A stretch of 64,000 nt of DNA. It comes from Candidatus Pullichristensenella stercorigallinarum. GTDB lineage: Bacteria > Bacillota > Clostridia > Christensenellales > Aristaeellaceae. The notes under the pieces were generated by a model. That model did no database searches, was not told where the DNA came from, and was given only the letters and a program-made list of their open reading frames with translations. The position numbers were made by a program, and so were the translations under genes. Below are positions 24,137 through 32,535 of the stretch, piece by piece. The DNA is taken from NCBI GenBank assembly GCA_018712945.1, contig DVFZ01000033.1, positions 1 through 64,000 on the forward strand, in the 5' to 3' direction. How positions within the stretch are numbered: position 1 is the stretch's first letter; each line of letters opens with the position of its first letter.

Positions 24137-25201
24137 ATGCTGAACATATTGTTGGAAGAAAAAAAGCGCCATCCCGCAGCAGGGGTGCGCGATTATTGCA
24201 AGCTGCTGTATCAAAGCGAGTTTGGCGCGGGGCATATGGTTTCCGGAGCGGACGCCTCCCTCGAACGCCTGCGCGCGGAATGCGCGGCTTGCGGCGTGGG
24301 GGAGGACGCGCCCTTCACGCCGGTTGGCGGCGGCCTTTTGCGGCTGCACCTGCGCGCCATTCCCCCGTTGGGCCTGCGCCTTGAAACGGTCAACGGCCTG
24401 TTCCTGCATGCCTGTGCGCCGCGCGGGAGCGTTGAGGGGCTGGAGGGCAAGCTGGCGCTATTGCGCAAAAACGCTTCCATGTTGGGGCTGGATGAAAACG
24501 CGCTGGAGGCGGAAATCGCCCCTTGGCGTGCGGCGGGCTATCCCGCCCTTTCGCACTCGGAGCCATACCGCGTCCTTTATCATCCCGCTTACCGGCTGGT
24601 GCCAGCGGAGGCGCGGCGCTTTCTGGCGCTGTTTCAAAGGATTGACGCGCTTTTGCGGGATAAAGGCCGGGCGCGCGTGGCCATCGACGGCAACAGCGGC
24701 GCGGGCAAATCCACGCTTGGGGCGCTGCTGGCGGCGGTATACGGCGGCAACCTCTACCATATGGACGATTTCTTCCTGCCCTCGGAGCGCAAGACTCCCG
24801 AACGCCTGGCCGAACCCGGCGGCAACGTGGATCGGGAACGGTTTGCCTCGGAAGTGCTTGCCCATATAGGTACGGCGTTTTCTTATCGCCCGTGGCGCTG
24901 CCATCCGGGGAAACTGGACGCGCCGGTATCTGTCGTCCCCCGCGATGTAGAGATTGTCGAGGGCGTTTACAGCCTGCATCCCGACTTGCGCGGCGCTTAT
25001 GATTTGCGGGTGTTCCTTTCCATCGGTTCCGATGCGCAGATCGCGCGGATCCGCAGGCGCAGCGGCGAGGCGCTCGCAAAGCGCTTTGAAAGCGAATGGA
25101 TTCCTCTCGAGAATGTGTATTTCGACCATTTGGGCGTGCGTGAATGCTGCCAGCTCGCCTTTGAGGCTGCCCCGGACGGTGAACCGACGCGCACTGTATA
25201 A
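24137..25201 (+). CDS. Uridine-kinase-like P-loop protein with an uncharacterised N-terminal domain
   Basis: 354 residues from the ATG at 24137 after GGTGGA. The C-terminal half is a nucleoside-kinase fold: Walker A DGNSGAGKST (about 186-195), a HMDDFFLP segment typical of uridine kinase/PRK-like enzymes, and IVEGVYSLH. The N-terminal 170 residues, beginning LLEEKKRHPAAGVRDYCKLLYQSEFG, are not part of ordinary Udk and I do not recognise them. The phosphate acceptor is therefore uncertain. No neighbour points to a pathway. Confidence 0.65.
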   Translation: MLNILLEEKKRHPAAGVRDYCKLLYQSEFGAGHMVSGADASLERLRAECAACGVGEDAPFTPVGGGLLRLHLRAIPPLGLRLETVNGLFLHACAPRGSVEGLEGKLALLRKNASMLGLDENALEAEIAPWRAAGYPALSHSEPYRVLYHPAYRLVPAEARRFLALFQRIDALLRDKGRARVAIDGNSGAGKSTLGALLAAVYGGNLYHMDDFFLPSERKTPERLAEPGGNVDRERFASEVLAHIGTAFSYRPWRCHPGKLDAPVSVVPRDVEIVEGVYSLHPDLRGAYDLRVFLSIGSDAQIARIRRRSGEALAKRFESEWIPLENVYFDHLGVRECCQLAFEAAPDGEPTRTV

Positions 25202-25304
25202 GCGCCGTGTGTGCGCATCATGTAAAATCTCATCACTTTGGCGCATGAGCCATCCTTCCGACGCATAAGCATAACAAGCGAAATGCGGTTGGGAGGTTTT
25301 TTCT

Positions 25305-26831
25305 ATGGCGATAAGCGTGCTGAAGCAGGCCCTCGAAATCGAGGAACTGGTCGGTTCGCGGCAGGGGCAGGCGCTTCTGCGCGCGGAGGCGATTGTGCCC
25401 GGCGCGGGCCGGGATGCGATTGAAACGCTGATGTCCGAAGCCAACCTGGTCATCGGGCAGGTGGATGTGCAGGAAGGCCGCGTGGTGCTGGAGGGGACAG
25501 CCCACTGCCAGGCCGTATACCGGCAGGGGGGCGAGGCCACGCTGCGCTCTCTGACGGCGCAGGCCCAGCTCAACCACGCCTTTGAACTTCCTGGCGCGGC
25601 CAGCGATATGCCCTGCCGCGTCGCGGGCGAGGTAGAGCATGTAGAAGCGAAATATGAAAACGGACACATGGTCTTTCTGGTCAGCGTCGGGCTGAAGTTG
25701 CAACTGTGGCGGCTGACCCCGGCGGAAATCGTTACTGGCATTGAGGGTTCCCAGAATCTGGAGAGCGAATCCGAAACCATACGCTCCGTGCGGCTGGCGG
25801 CGGAGGCAAGCGTGGAAACGCTTTTACAGGAAAGCGTCTCCCTGCCCGCCGCGCTGGACGCGCGCACGGCCCTGATGGACTGGGGCACGGTGACGGTGGA
25901 GGGCGTGGAGCCGGACCTGGGCGGCGTGCGTGTGCGCGGCAAGCTCAATGTGGAAGCGCTCATTGGCAGCGGTGTGACCGGCAGGCCTGTGGCGCTGATC
26001 AAGGTGCCGCTTTCCTTTGAACGGCTGGTGGAGATGCCGGATTGGCTGTGCGACAATGTCTACGCCACGGCGCGGCTCGACCGCCTGGATACGCGCGTGG
26101 AGGAAAGCGAGGAGGACGACGAGGCTGACGCGGATATGCGCATTGAAGCGGAGGTGAGCGTGTCGGTCAAGGCCGTGACCGCCTCGGAAGCGGAAGCGCT
26201 GACCGACGCCTATGCCACAAAGGGCCCCTCGCTGGCCATTGAGACGCAGACGCTCACCCCTTGCGTGGCCATTGAGCGGGCGCAGGCTTCGGAGGCGTTC
26301 CACGGCACGCTGCTGCTGCCGGAAAACGCCCCAGGCGCGGGCACGGTGCTGGCTGTGCGCGTGCGGCCGGTCGTCGGCGGCTGGGGCGTGGACGCGGGAA
26401 GGACGACCATCGACGGCATTCTTGAGGCTACGGTGCTCTATATGCCCGGCGGTTCCGACCGCGTGGCCTCGGCGCAGAGCGAGATGCCCTTCTCGATTAC
26501 CGTGCAGGGCGAGTTGGACGACAGCTCCTGGGTGACGGTAGAGGCCGTCTCCGCCGAGGCCAACGCCCTGATGAGCGACCGGCTGGAACTGCGCTGCCTG
26601 CTCAACGTCAGCGCCGAAACGCGGGTGACAAAGGAGTATTGCCTTTTGAGCGGCGCGGAGGAGGGCGAGGACGTAAAAAAACGCCCCGGCATCGTGTTGT
26701 TCTGGCCGGGGTGTGATGACGACATATGGTCGATCGGCAAGCGCTACAACGTCAGCGTCGAGGATGTGCGCACCATGAACGGCGGCTCTGATGTGATCCG
26801 CCAAGGCAAGGCGCTGGTACTGAAAATCTGA
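25305..26831 (+). CDS. sipL: SPOCS (DUF3794) and LysM protein, SipL-like
   Basis: 508 residues; ATG at 25305 after GGGAGG. Three DUF3794/SPOCS segments (about 25-130, 180-250, 320-430) are followed by a C-terminal LysM-like domain (about 455-508, IWSIGKRYNVSVEDVRTMN). This is the architecture of SipL of Clostridioides difficile, which binds SpoIVA through its LysM domain during coat assembly. The gene name rests on architecture, not on a search. It stands alone with a terminator after it; I saw no convincing sigma-E site in the 103-nt upstream gap. Confidence 0.8.
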   Translation: MAISVLKQALEIEELVGSRQGQALLRAEAIVPGAGRDAIETLMSEANLVIGQVDVQEGRVVLEGTAHCQAVYRQGGEATLRSLTAQAQLNHAFELPGAASDMPCRVAGEVEHVEAKYENGHMVFLVSVGLKLQLWRLTPAEIVTGIEGSQNLESESETIRSVRLAAEASVETLLQESVSLPAALDARTALMDWGTVTVEGVEPDLGGVRVRGKLNVEALIGSGVTGRPVALIKVPLSFERLVEMPDWLCDNVYATARLDRLDTRVEESEEDDEADADMRIEAEVSVSVKAVTASEAEALTDAYATKGPSLAIETQTLTPCVAIERAQASEAFHGTLLLPENAPGAGTVLAVRVRPVVGGWGVDAGRTTIDGILEATVLYMPGGSDRVASAQSEMPFSITVQGELDDSSWVTVEAVSAEANALMSDRLELRCLLNVSAETRVTKEYCLLSGAEEGEDVKKRPGIVLFWPGCDDDIWSIGKRYNVSVEDVRTMNGGSDVIRQGKALVLKI

Positions 26832-26856
26832 CGCCGGTAGGTTGCATACAAAACGA

Positions 26857-26893
26857 CCCCGCTGCCTGGGTAGGCGGCGGGGTAGCTCTTTTT
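26857..26893 (+). terminator. Terminator of sipL
   Basis: Stem CCCCGCTGCC / GGCGGCGGGG (26857-26866 with 26873-26882, one mismatch), then TAGCTCTTTTT. Confidence 0.8.
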
Positions 26894-26897
26894 GGTA

Positions 26898-27398
26898 TCA
26901 GCCTTTCAGCGCGTCAGCGCCTTCGGCAGCCGGCGCAGTTTCTTCGATGACGATTTCCAACGCCTCGCCGTCCAGTATGCGCAAGGTCAACACATCGCCT
27001 TCCGCGATCTGCGCGGCGTCTGCCTCCTCAAAGCCATCCTGCGTGCGTTGCCAAATGGGGGCGTCCGCAGCAATGTTCACGAGCTGTACGCCCAAGATAT
27101 CGCCGTCATCCTCTTGAGTGGACAGGCTGTGCGCCGTGTCCGGCGCCTGTTCCGTAGCAGGGGTTTCTTCCGGCGCTTCCTGTTCCGGTTCCGGCATGTC
27201 CCAGGGATAGCCGGCCTCATTTTCGGGGTCTATGGCTTCGATCTGTACCAACAGGGATACGATATCCGTACGCAGCACCGTTGCCGACCAGATTTCTTCT
27301 ACACTTTCGCCTTCTGGAACCGGCGTCGCTTCAGCGCTTACAACCATTGGGATCATTGCCACCAGCAGCGCCAGTGCAATCAAAGCAAATCGCTTCAT
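26898..27398 (-). CDS. Secreted acidic protein of unknown function
   Basis: 166 residues from the ATG at 27398 after AAAGGAGG. A typical signal peptide (ALIALALLVAMIPMVVSA, cleavage near residue 22) is followed by an acidic domain. A Glu/Pro/Thr linker (about 75-95) and a second acidic beta-rich segment follow. There is no lipobox, cysteine or catalytic motif. It is convergent with sipL and divergent from the sugar operon. I do not recognise a family. Confidence 0.65.
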   Translation of the reverse strand: MKRFALIALALLVAMIPMVVSAEATPVPEGESVEEIWSATVLRTDIVSLLVQIEAIDPENEAGYPWDMPEPEQEAPEETPATEQAPDTAHSLSTQEDDGDILGVQLVNIAADAPIWQRTQDGFEEADAAQIAEGDVLTLRILDGEALEIVIEETAPAAEGADALKG

Positions 27399-27429
27399 GA
27401 CTTTTGCCTCCTTTGATCTTTTCAAAAAA

Positions 27430-27435
27430 ATTATA
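27430..27435 (-). promoter_or_regulatory. -10 of the secreted acidic protein gene
   Basis: Minus strand TATAAT (27435-27430), 32 nt before the start codon; no good -35 found. Confidence 0.4.
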
Positions 27436-27541
27436 ATGCCGGGAATGCGATAAAGTGTGAGCGAAATGTGAACAAATTCCCCGCTTTCCTTTGAATTTAC
27501 AGGTATGCGGGCGGGTAAAAACATAAAATGTATGATGTGCA

Positions 27542-27580
27542 AAATAATTTTACCAATTCATTGATTATTTCGAAAATAAT
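27542..27580. promoter_or_regulatory. Operator-like AAATAAT/ATTATTT half-sites before the sugar operon
   Basis: AAATAAT (27542-27548), ATTATTT (27564-27570) and AAATAAT (27574-27580). The last two form a palindrome with a 3-nt centre that ends one base before the -35. ROK repressors such as NagC and Mlc bind TTATTT-type arms in AT-rich palindromes, and a ROK regulator is encoded in this locus. Confidence 0.5.
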
Positions 27581-27581
27581 A

Positions 27582-27610
27582 TTGACATGTAGAATGATGC
27601 GTGTTATAAT
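27582..27610 (+). promoter_or_regulatory. Perfect consensus promoter of the sugar operon
   Basis: TTGACA (27582-27587), 17-bp spacer, TATAAT (27605-27610). It is the only promoter in the window matching the sigma-A consensus at all twelve positions, so it probably needs repression. Confidence 0.9.
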
Positions 27611-27680
27611 ACCGATAAATCTTAAACGCTCTTTACAAATTCGACTGTGGCGGCGGCGCCGCCGGGAAGCGCAGGTGGCT

Positions 27681-29204
27681 ATGGAAAACAGGAAAGACGG
27701 ATATATCGTCGAGATGGAAAACATCTCCAAGCAGTTCCCTGGCGTGAAGGCGCTGGACAACGTCTCCTTCCACCTCAGAAGCGGCGAGGTCATGGCGTTG
27801 CTGGGGGAAAACGGAGCAGGCAAATCCACGCTGATGAAGATCCTCTCCGGCGTCTACCCCAAAGATTCGGGCACGATTCGCGTGTTTGGCGAAACGGTAG
27901 AGGCGCTTACGCCCAAAAAAGCGCAGGAGCTGGGCATTGCCATTATCCATCAGGAACTGAACCTCTGCCCGCACCTGTCCGTGGCGGAAAATATCTTCCT
28001 CGGGCGGGAAAAAATTGGCGCGCTGCGCAGGCTTTCCCAGCGGGAGATGAACCGCGAAGCAGCCAAGATTCTGGATAACCTGCGCATAGACCTGTCGCCA
28101 ACCACTATGGTGGGCAATTTGCAGGTCTCCAAACAGCAGATGGTGGAAATCGCCAAAGCTCTGTCCACCGACGCGCGCGTGCTCATCATGGACGAGCCGA
28201 CCAGCGCCCTCACCGCCAAGGAAATCGAGGAGCTGTTCCGCATCATCCGCCAGTTGCGCGATGAGGGACGAGGCATTGTATACATATCCCACCGCCTGGA
28301 GGAATTGCAGCACATCGTCGATCGCGTGACGATTTTGCGCGACGGCCAGTTCGTGGCGGAAATGCCGTTCAAGGACGTAACCCTCAATGAAATCATTTCC
28401 CACATGGTAGGCCGCGAAATCAAGGAAAAGTTCCCGCGCGTGACCTGCCCGGTGGGAAAGAAGATCTTTGAAGTAAAGCATTTAAACGCCGGGCGCATGG
28501 TGCGCGATGTATCGCTGGAGCTGCGCGAAGGCGAAATCGTCGGCATCGCCGGTCTGATGGGCGCGGGCCGCACCGAAACCACGCGCGCCATCTTTGGAAT
28601 CGACCGCAAGGATTCCGGCGAGATCATACTCGACGGCAAACCTATTTCCATCAATAAGCCCATAGACGCCATCCGCTCCGGTATCGTGCTGGTGCCTGAG
28701 GACCGCAAGCGCGACGGGCTGTGTACCAAGCTGTCCATCCGCGATAACATCGCCCTGCCCAACCTGGATATCGTCAGCGGTCCCTTGACCACCGTGAATA
28801 TGCGCAAGGTCAACCGCATGAGCGGCGAGGCGGTGAAAAACCTGCAAATCAAACTGCCCAATACGCTGGTGGACGCGGGCAGCCTCTCCGGCGGCAACCA
28901 GCAGAAGGTGGTTGTAGGCAAGTGGCTGGCGCGCAATTCCCGTGTGGTGATCTTTGACGAACCCACGCGCGGCATCGACGTGGCGGCCAAGGTGGAAATC
29001 TACCACCTGATGAACCGCCTCAAGCAAAACGGCATCGGCGTGCTGTTTGTATCCAGTGAGATGCCGGAAATCCTTGGCATATCCGACCGCATCATCGTCA
29101 TGTGCGACGGGCGCATTACCGGCGAGATGGACGTGAAGGAAGCCACGCAGGAGCACATTCTCGAACTTGCCACGCAGTTTGAGAAAAAGATACAGACAGC
29201 CTGA
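27681..29204 (+). CDS. Sugar ABC importer ATPase, RbsA/XylG-type
   Basis: 507 residues from the ATG at 27681; the frame is open upstream into the promoter, so longer starts are rejected. It has two tandem ATPase domains. The first is complete (Walker A GENGAGKST about 44-52, VSKQQMVEIAKAL signature region, Walker B LIMDEPTSAL). The second has the usual degenerate P-loop GLMGAGRTE and LSGGNQQKV. This is the class energising ribose, xylose and autoinducer-2 importers. It is the first gene of a locus whose following enzymes handle phosphorylated sugars. Confidence 0.93.
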   Translation: MENRKDGYIVEMENISKQFPGVKALDNVSFHLRSGEVMALLGENGAGKSTLMKILSGVYPKDSGTIRVFGETVEALTPKKAQELGIAIIHQELNLCPHLSVAENIFLGREKIGALRRLSQREMNREAAKILDNLRIDLSPTTMVGNLQVSKQQMVEIAKALSTDARVLIMDEPTSALTAKEIEELFRIIRQLRDEGRGIVYISHRLEELQHIVDRVTILRDGQFVAEMPFKDVTLNEIISHMVGREIKEKFPRVTCPVGKKIFEVKHLNAGRMVRDVSLELREGEIVGIAGLMGAGRTETTRAIFGIDRKDSGEIILDGKPISINKPIDAIRSGIVLVPEDRKRDGLCTKLSIRDNIALPNLDIVSGPLTTVNMRKVNRMSGEAVKNLQIKLPNTLVDAGSLSGGNQQKVVVGKWLARNSRVVIFDEPTRGIDVAAKVEIYHLMNRLKQNGIGVLFVSSEMPEILGISDRIIVMCDGRITGEMDVKEATQEHILELATQFEKKIQTA

Positions 29205-29227
29205 GTCGGCCGAAAGGAGCTTGGATT

Positions 29228-30235
29228 ATGGAGCAGAATGTTAAGCAGCCCAACGTTTTCAAAAGAGTGTTTGCAAAGCGTGGCATGGGCCAGGTTATCA
29301 CGGTGTTTTTCGGCCTGATCGTGCTGTGCCTCGTATTCCACATCATCAACCCCAACTTCCTGGGCCAGCGCAACGTCGCCAACCTGCTCAGGCAGTTCGC
29401 GCCGTTCCTGATTGTCGGTATCGGCCAGTCGTTCGTGCTCATTACCGGCAACATCGACTTGTCCATCGGCTCGGTGCTGGGCATGAGCTGCATGACTTCG
29501 GCCACGCTGATGTGCAACGGCTGGCATCCCCTCGCCGCGTGCGTCGTGACGATGCTCATCTGCGTGCTCACCGGCTTTATCAACGGCACGCTGGTGGCCG
29601 GATGCAAGCTGCCGCCCTTTATTGCCACGCTGGGTACCATGCAGGTGGCCCGCGGCATCGCGCAGATGGTCAACAACAACATGAACACCAACTCCATCGG
29701 TGAGTTTGCCGGGGCTTTCCGCGATTTCTTCTACTATGGAAGGATTGCGGGCATCTACAACACCTTCTGGATCGGCGTGGTCGTGTGGCTGGTATTTAAC
29801 TTCATCCTCAGCCAGACGCGCACCGGCCGTCACCTCTACGCCATCGGCTCTAACATTGACGCGGCCAAGCTGTCCGGCGTGAGCGTGTACTGGACGACCA
29901 CGAAGGCGTACCTGGTCAGCGCCGCCTGCGCCGGCCTGGTTGGCCTGATTCAGTGCGCCACGACCGGTACCGGCACCATGGACGCCGGCTTATCTTACGA
30001 AATGTACGCGGTTGCTGCCTCGGTCATCGGCGGCGTGTCCACGCTGGGCGGCCAGGGCATACTGCTCGGCACGGTCGTAGGCGCGGGCGTGTGGAGTGTG
30101 TTGAGCAACGGCCTGCAGTTCGCGGGCGTGGCCGTCGGCCCCCGCAACGTCATCATCGGCGTGATCGTCGTCCTCAGCGTGCTGGTGGACGTAATCGCCC
30201 GCAGCGGCCGCTTCTCGCGCAAGCCCAAATCCTAA
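29228..30235 (+). CDS. Sugar ABC importer permease, RbsC-type
   Basis: 335 residues, ATG after AAAGGAG and 23 nt downstream of the ATPase gene. It has eight to ten membrane helices with the BPD_transp_2 pattern, including ITGNIDLSIGSVLGMS and GGVSTLGGQGILLG. It forms the membrane channel of the importer. The family alone does not define the sugar. Confidence 0.93.
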   Translation: MEQNVKQPNVFKRVFAKRGMGQVITVFFGLIVLCLVFHIINPNFLGQRNVANLLRQFAPFLIVGIGQSFVLITGNIDLSIGSVLGMSCMTSATLMCNGWHPLAACVVTMLICVLTGFINGTLVAGCKLPPFIATLGTMQVARGIAQMVNNNMNTNSIGEFAGAFRDFFYYGRIAGIYNTFWIGVVVWLVFNFILSQTRTGRHLYAIGSNIDAAKLSGVSVYWTTTKAYLVSAACAGLVGLIQCATTGTGTMDAGLSYEMYAVAASVIGGVSTLGGQGILLGTVVGAGVWSVLSNGLQFAGVAVGPRNVIIGVIVVLSVLVDVIARSGRFSRKPKS

Positions 30236-30290
30236 ATCCTGATTCAAAGCGCACAGCGCTTTTGATAAAAACATAAGGAGGAACCATGTT

Positions 30291-31226
30291 ATGAAGAAGC
30301 TGTTTGCACTCGTCCTTTGCCTGATGCTAGCGCTGGGCTGCACCGCCGCCTTTGCGGAGGGCGAGACCCACACCGTCTACCTGATCACGATGGATCTGTT
30401 TGACGCGCACTGGGTCAGCGTCGATGAAGGCTGCAAGGCCGCCGTTGCTGAACTGGCGGAGCAGGGCATCAACATCAACTACGTCTGGAACGCGCCCACC
30501 CAGGGCAAGGACGACGCGGCGCAGATCGAGTGCATCAACAATGCTTACGCCGACAACGCCGAAGTCATCCTGCTGGCCTCCAACGGCCCCGACACCCAGG
30601 TTGCCACCCTGGAAGAGCTGCACAACAACGGCGTGATCCTGATCTACGTCGACTCTCCCGCCAACTATGACGGCGCCGTGCAGACCCTGGCCACCAACAA
30701 CAAGAACGCGGGCGTGCTCGCGGGCGAACAGATGTTGGCCGCTCTGGAAGAGAAGGGCATCACCGAGGGCACCATCGGCATCGTGAACGTTAACGCCGCC
30801 ACGACCTCCACCGCCCAGCGCGAGGAAGGCTTCCGCGAGGCGCTTGCCGATTCCAGCTTCGAAATCCTCGAAACCCAGTACTCCAATGGCGACGCCACGC
30901 TGAGCCAGGAAATCGCCAATAACTACATCACCGAGGGCGTCGTCGGCCTGTTCGGCGCGAACGAAGGCTGTAGCGTGGGCGTGGGCAATGCCATCGCCGC
31001 CAACGACAACGCCATCGTGGGCGTGGGCTTCGACAAGTCCGACGCGATCCTCAACCTGGTCAAGGACGGCAGCCTGCTGTGCACCATGGCCCAGAACCCC
31101 TATGACATGGGCTATCAGGGCATGATGACCGCCGCCGCCGCTCTGCAGGGCGAGACCGAGTTTGAAGACGTTGACACCGGCGTTTCCGTGATCGACGCGG
31201 CCGCCGCCACCGAACTGCTCGGCTAA
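30291..31226 (+). CDS. Sugar-binding protein of the importer, RbsB-type
   Basis: 311 residues with a strong TAAGGAGG site. The signal peptide is followed by a Peripla_BP_4 domain (HTVYLITMDLFDAHWVSVDEGCKAA; LASNGPDTQVATLEEL; VGVGFDKSDAIL). Cys17 lies in ALGC, a poor lipobox with Leu at -2, whereas AFA/E at residues 20-23 is a good signal peptidase I site. It may therefore be released, not lipid-anchored, which is unusual for a monoderm. Pocket residues differ enough from RbsB that a non-ribose ligand is likely. Confidence 0.9.
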   Translation: MKKLFALVLCLMLALGCTAAFAEGETHTVYLITMDLFDAHWVSVDEGCKAAVAELAEQGININYVWNAPTQGKDDAAQIECINNAYADNAEVILLASNGPDTQVATLEELHNNGVILIYVDSPANYDGAVQTLATNNKNAGVLAGEQMLAALEEKGITEGTIGIVNVNAATTSTAQREEGFREALADSSFEILETQYSNGDATLSQEIANNYITEGVVGLFGANEGCSVGVGNAIAANDNAIVGVGFDKSDAILNLVKDGSLLCTMAQNPYDMGYQGMMTAAAALQGETEFEDVDTGVSVIDAAAATELLG

Positions 31227-31252
31227 GAACGATACAGAATCATCACAGCGAT

Positions 31253-31275
31253 GGGCGGCCATGTTCTGGCCGCCC
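31253..31275 (+). other. Intercistronic hairpin after the binding-protein gene
   Basis: Perfect 9-bp stem GGGCGGCCA / TGGCCGCCC with a TGTTC loop and no U-tract. Such hairpins after binding-protein genes often stabilise the upstream mRNA and lower expression of downstream genes. Confidence 0.6.
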
Positions 31276-31298
31276 GTACTTCGGTAAGGGGGATGCGC

Positions 31299-32534
31299 AT
31301 GGAAAGTAGGCGCGGCAGCGGCGTAAACGACCTCAAACTGCAAAACCGCCGCCTGGTGTTGCGGACCATCGCCGAGCGCCCGATGATCTCGCGGGCAGAG
31401 CTATCCCTTGCCACGGGCCTGAGCAAAATGACGATGAGCAATATCATCGGCGAATTGATGCAGGCTGGCGTCGTTTGCGAATCCGCGCAGGAAAGAAGCG
31501 GCGCAGCCGTGCTGGGGCGGCGCCCTGGCTATCTGGATTTGGCCGATACCTCGCCCTGCGAGATTGGCGTGTTTATTTCCCGGCACGGCGTACAAGTTTC
31601 CGTGGGCGATTTGCGCACGCGCGTTTTGTGGACGCACAGCGAGCCGTATCCGGCGGTCATGAATGAGCAAATCCTTATTGAAATGACGCTGGCGGGCATT
31701 CGCCGCGCCTTGCAGAACTGCCGGCGGCCCGTGTTGGGCATTGGCCTGGCGGCCATTGGCCCCGTGAGCATCGAACGGGGTACGATCCTGCGCCCAGCAA
31801 ACTTCTTTGGCATGCGCGATGTACCCATCGTGCGCGCCGTGGCCGAGGAGACGGGGTATCCCGTGTGTTTCACTTCGGACAATATGGCCGGCGCGCAGGC
31901 TGAAAAGCTCTTTGGCGAAGGCCGCGCGCATGAAAACTTCCTGTTTTTGCTTTTGTGGGAGGGCATTGGCTGCGGCGTGGTGGTCGATGGCAAGCTCCAC
32001 GCTGGCGAACATGGACTGGGCGGCGAGCTGGGGCATACGTCCATTTGCTTTGATGGCCCGGTGTGTTCCTGCGGTTCGCGCGGCTGTCTGGAAACATACG
32101 CCAATACCGAGCATATGGCGGAGCATGTGCGCCGCCGCATCGCGGGGGGAGAGACGTCGGTTTTGCAGGGCCAGCCGCTCAACTGGGCGACGATTCTCAA
32201 CGCCGCCAGCGTTGGCGACGGCGCGGCGCTTTCGGCGGTAGAGGAATACTGCGATTATCTCTCCTGCGCGCTGGTAAATATGGTCAATGTCTTTGATCCG
32301 GAGATCATTTATCTCTGCCAGCATGAAAGTGGGGAAGGAGCCACGCTGCTTGCCGGGCTTTTGCAAAAGCGCATCTATGCGCGCATGCTCGCCCCGGACT
32401 GCCGCCGCATGTCCGTGCGCTGCGCCAGCTTTGGCGAACGCGCAGTGATGGCCGGTTCTTTGGCGCTGGTGGCGGGCAAGGTATTTGACGGTTCCCTGCC
32501 GTTTATGCCTTTTCATGCGGAAGGGGGAAAGTAA
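31299..32534 (+). CDS. ROK-family transcriptional regulator
   Basis: 411 residues from the ATG at 31299, six nt after AAGGGGG. The N-terminal winged helix-turn-helix (ISRAELSLATGLSKMTMSNIIGEL-type, about residues 30-53) precedes a ROK kinase-fold domain. The zinc motif CSCGSRGCLE is intact, as in NagC, Mlc and XylR. It lies between importer and enzyme genes and probably represses the operon until a sugar or sugar phosphate binds. AAATAAT-type half-sites at the operon promoter fit this. Confidence 0.9.
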   Translation: MESRRGSGVNDLKLQNRRLVLRTIAERPMISRAELSLATGLSKMTMSNIIGELMQAGVVCESAQERSGAAVLGRRPGYLDLADTSPCEIGVFISRHGVQVSVGDLRTRVLWTHSEPYPAVMNEQILIEMTLAGIRRALQNCRRPVLGIGLAAIGPVSIERGTILRPANFFGMRDVPIVRAVAEETGYPVCFTSDNMAGAQAEKLFGEGRAHENFLFLLLWEGIGCGVVVDGKLHAGEHGLGGELGHTSICFDGPVCSCGSRGCLETYANTEHMAEHVRRRIAGGETSVLQGQPLNWATILNAASVGDGAALSAVEEYCDYLSCALVNMVNVFDPEIIYLCQHESGEGATLLAGLLQKRIYARMLAPDCRRMSVRCASFGERAVMAGSLALVAGKVFDGSLPFMPFHAEGGK

Positions 32535-32535
32535 A

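Noticed and set aside
25202..25304. Sigma-E promoter for sipL
   Set aside because: CATAACAA at 25270 resembles a sigma-E -10 but no matching -35 lies 14 bp upstream.
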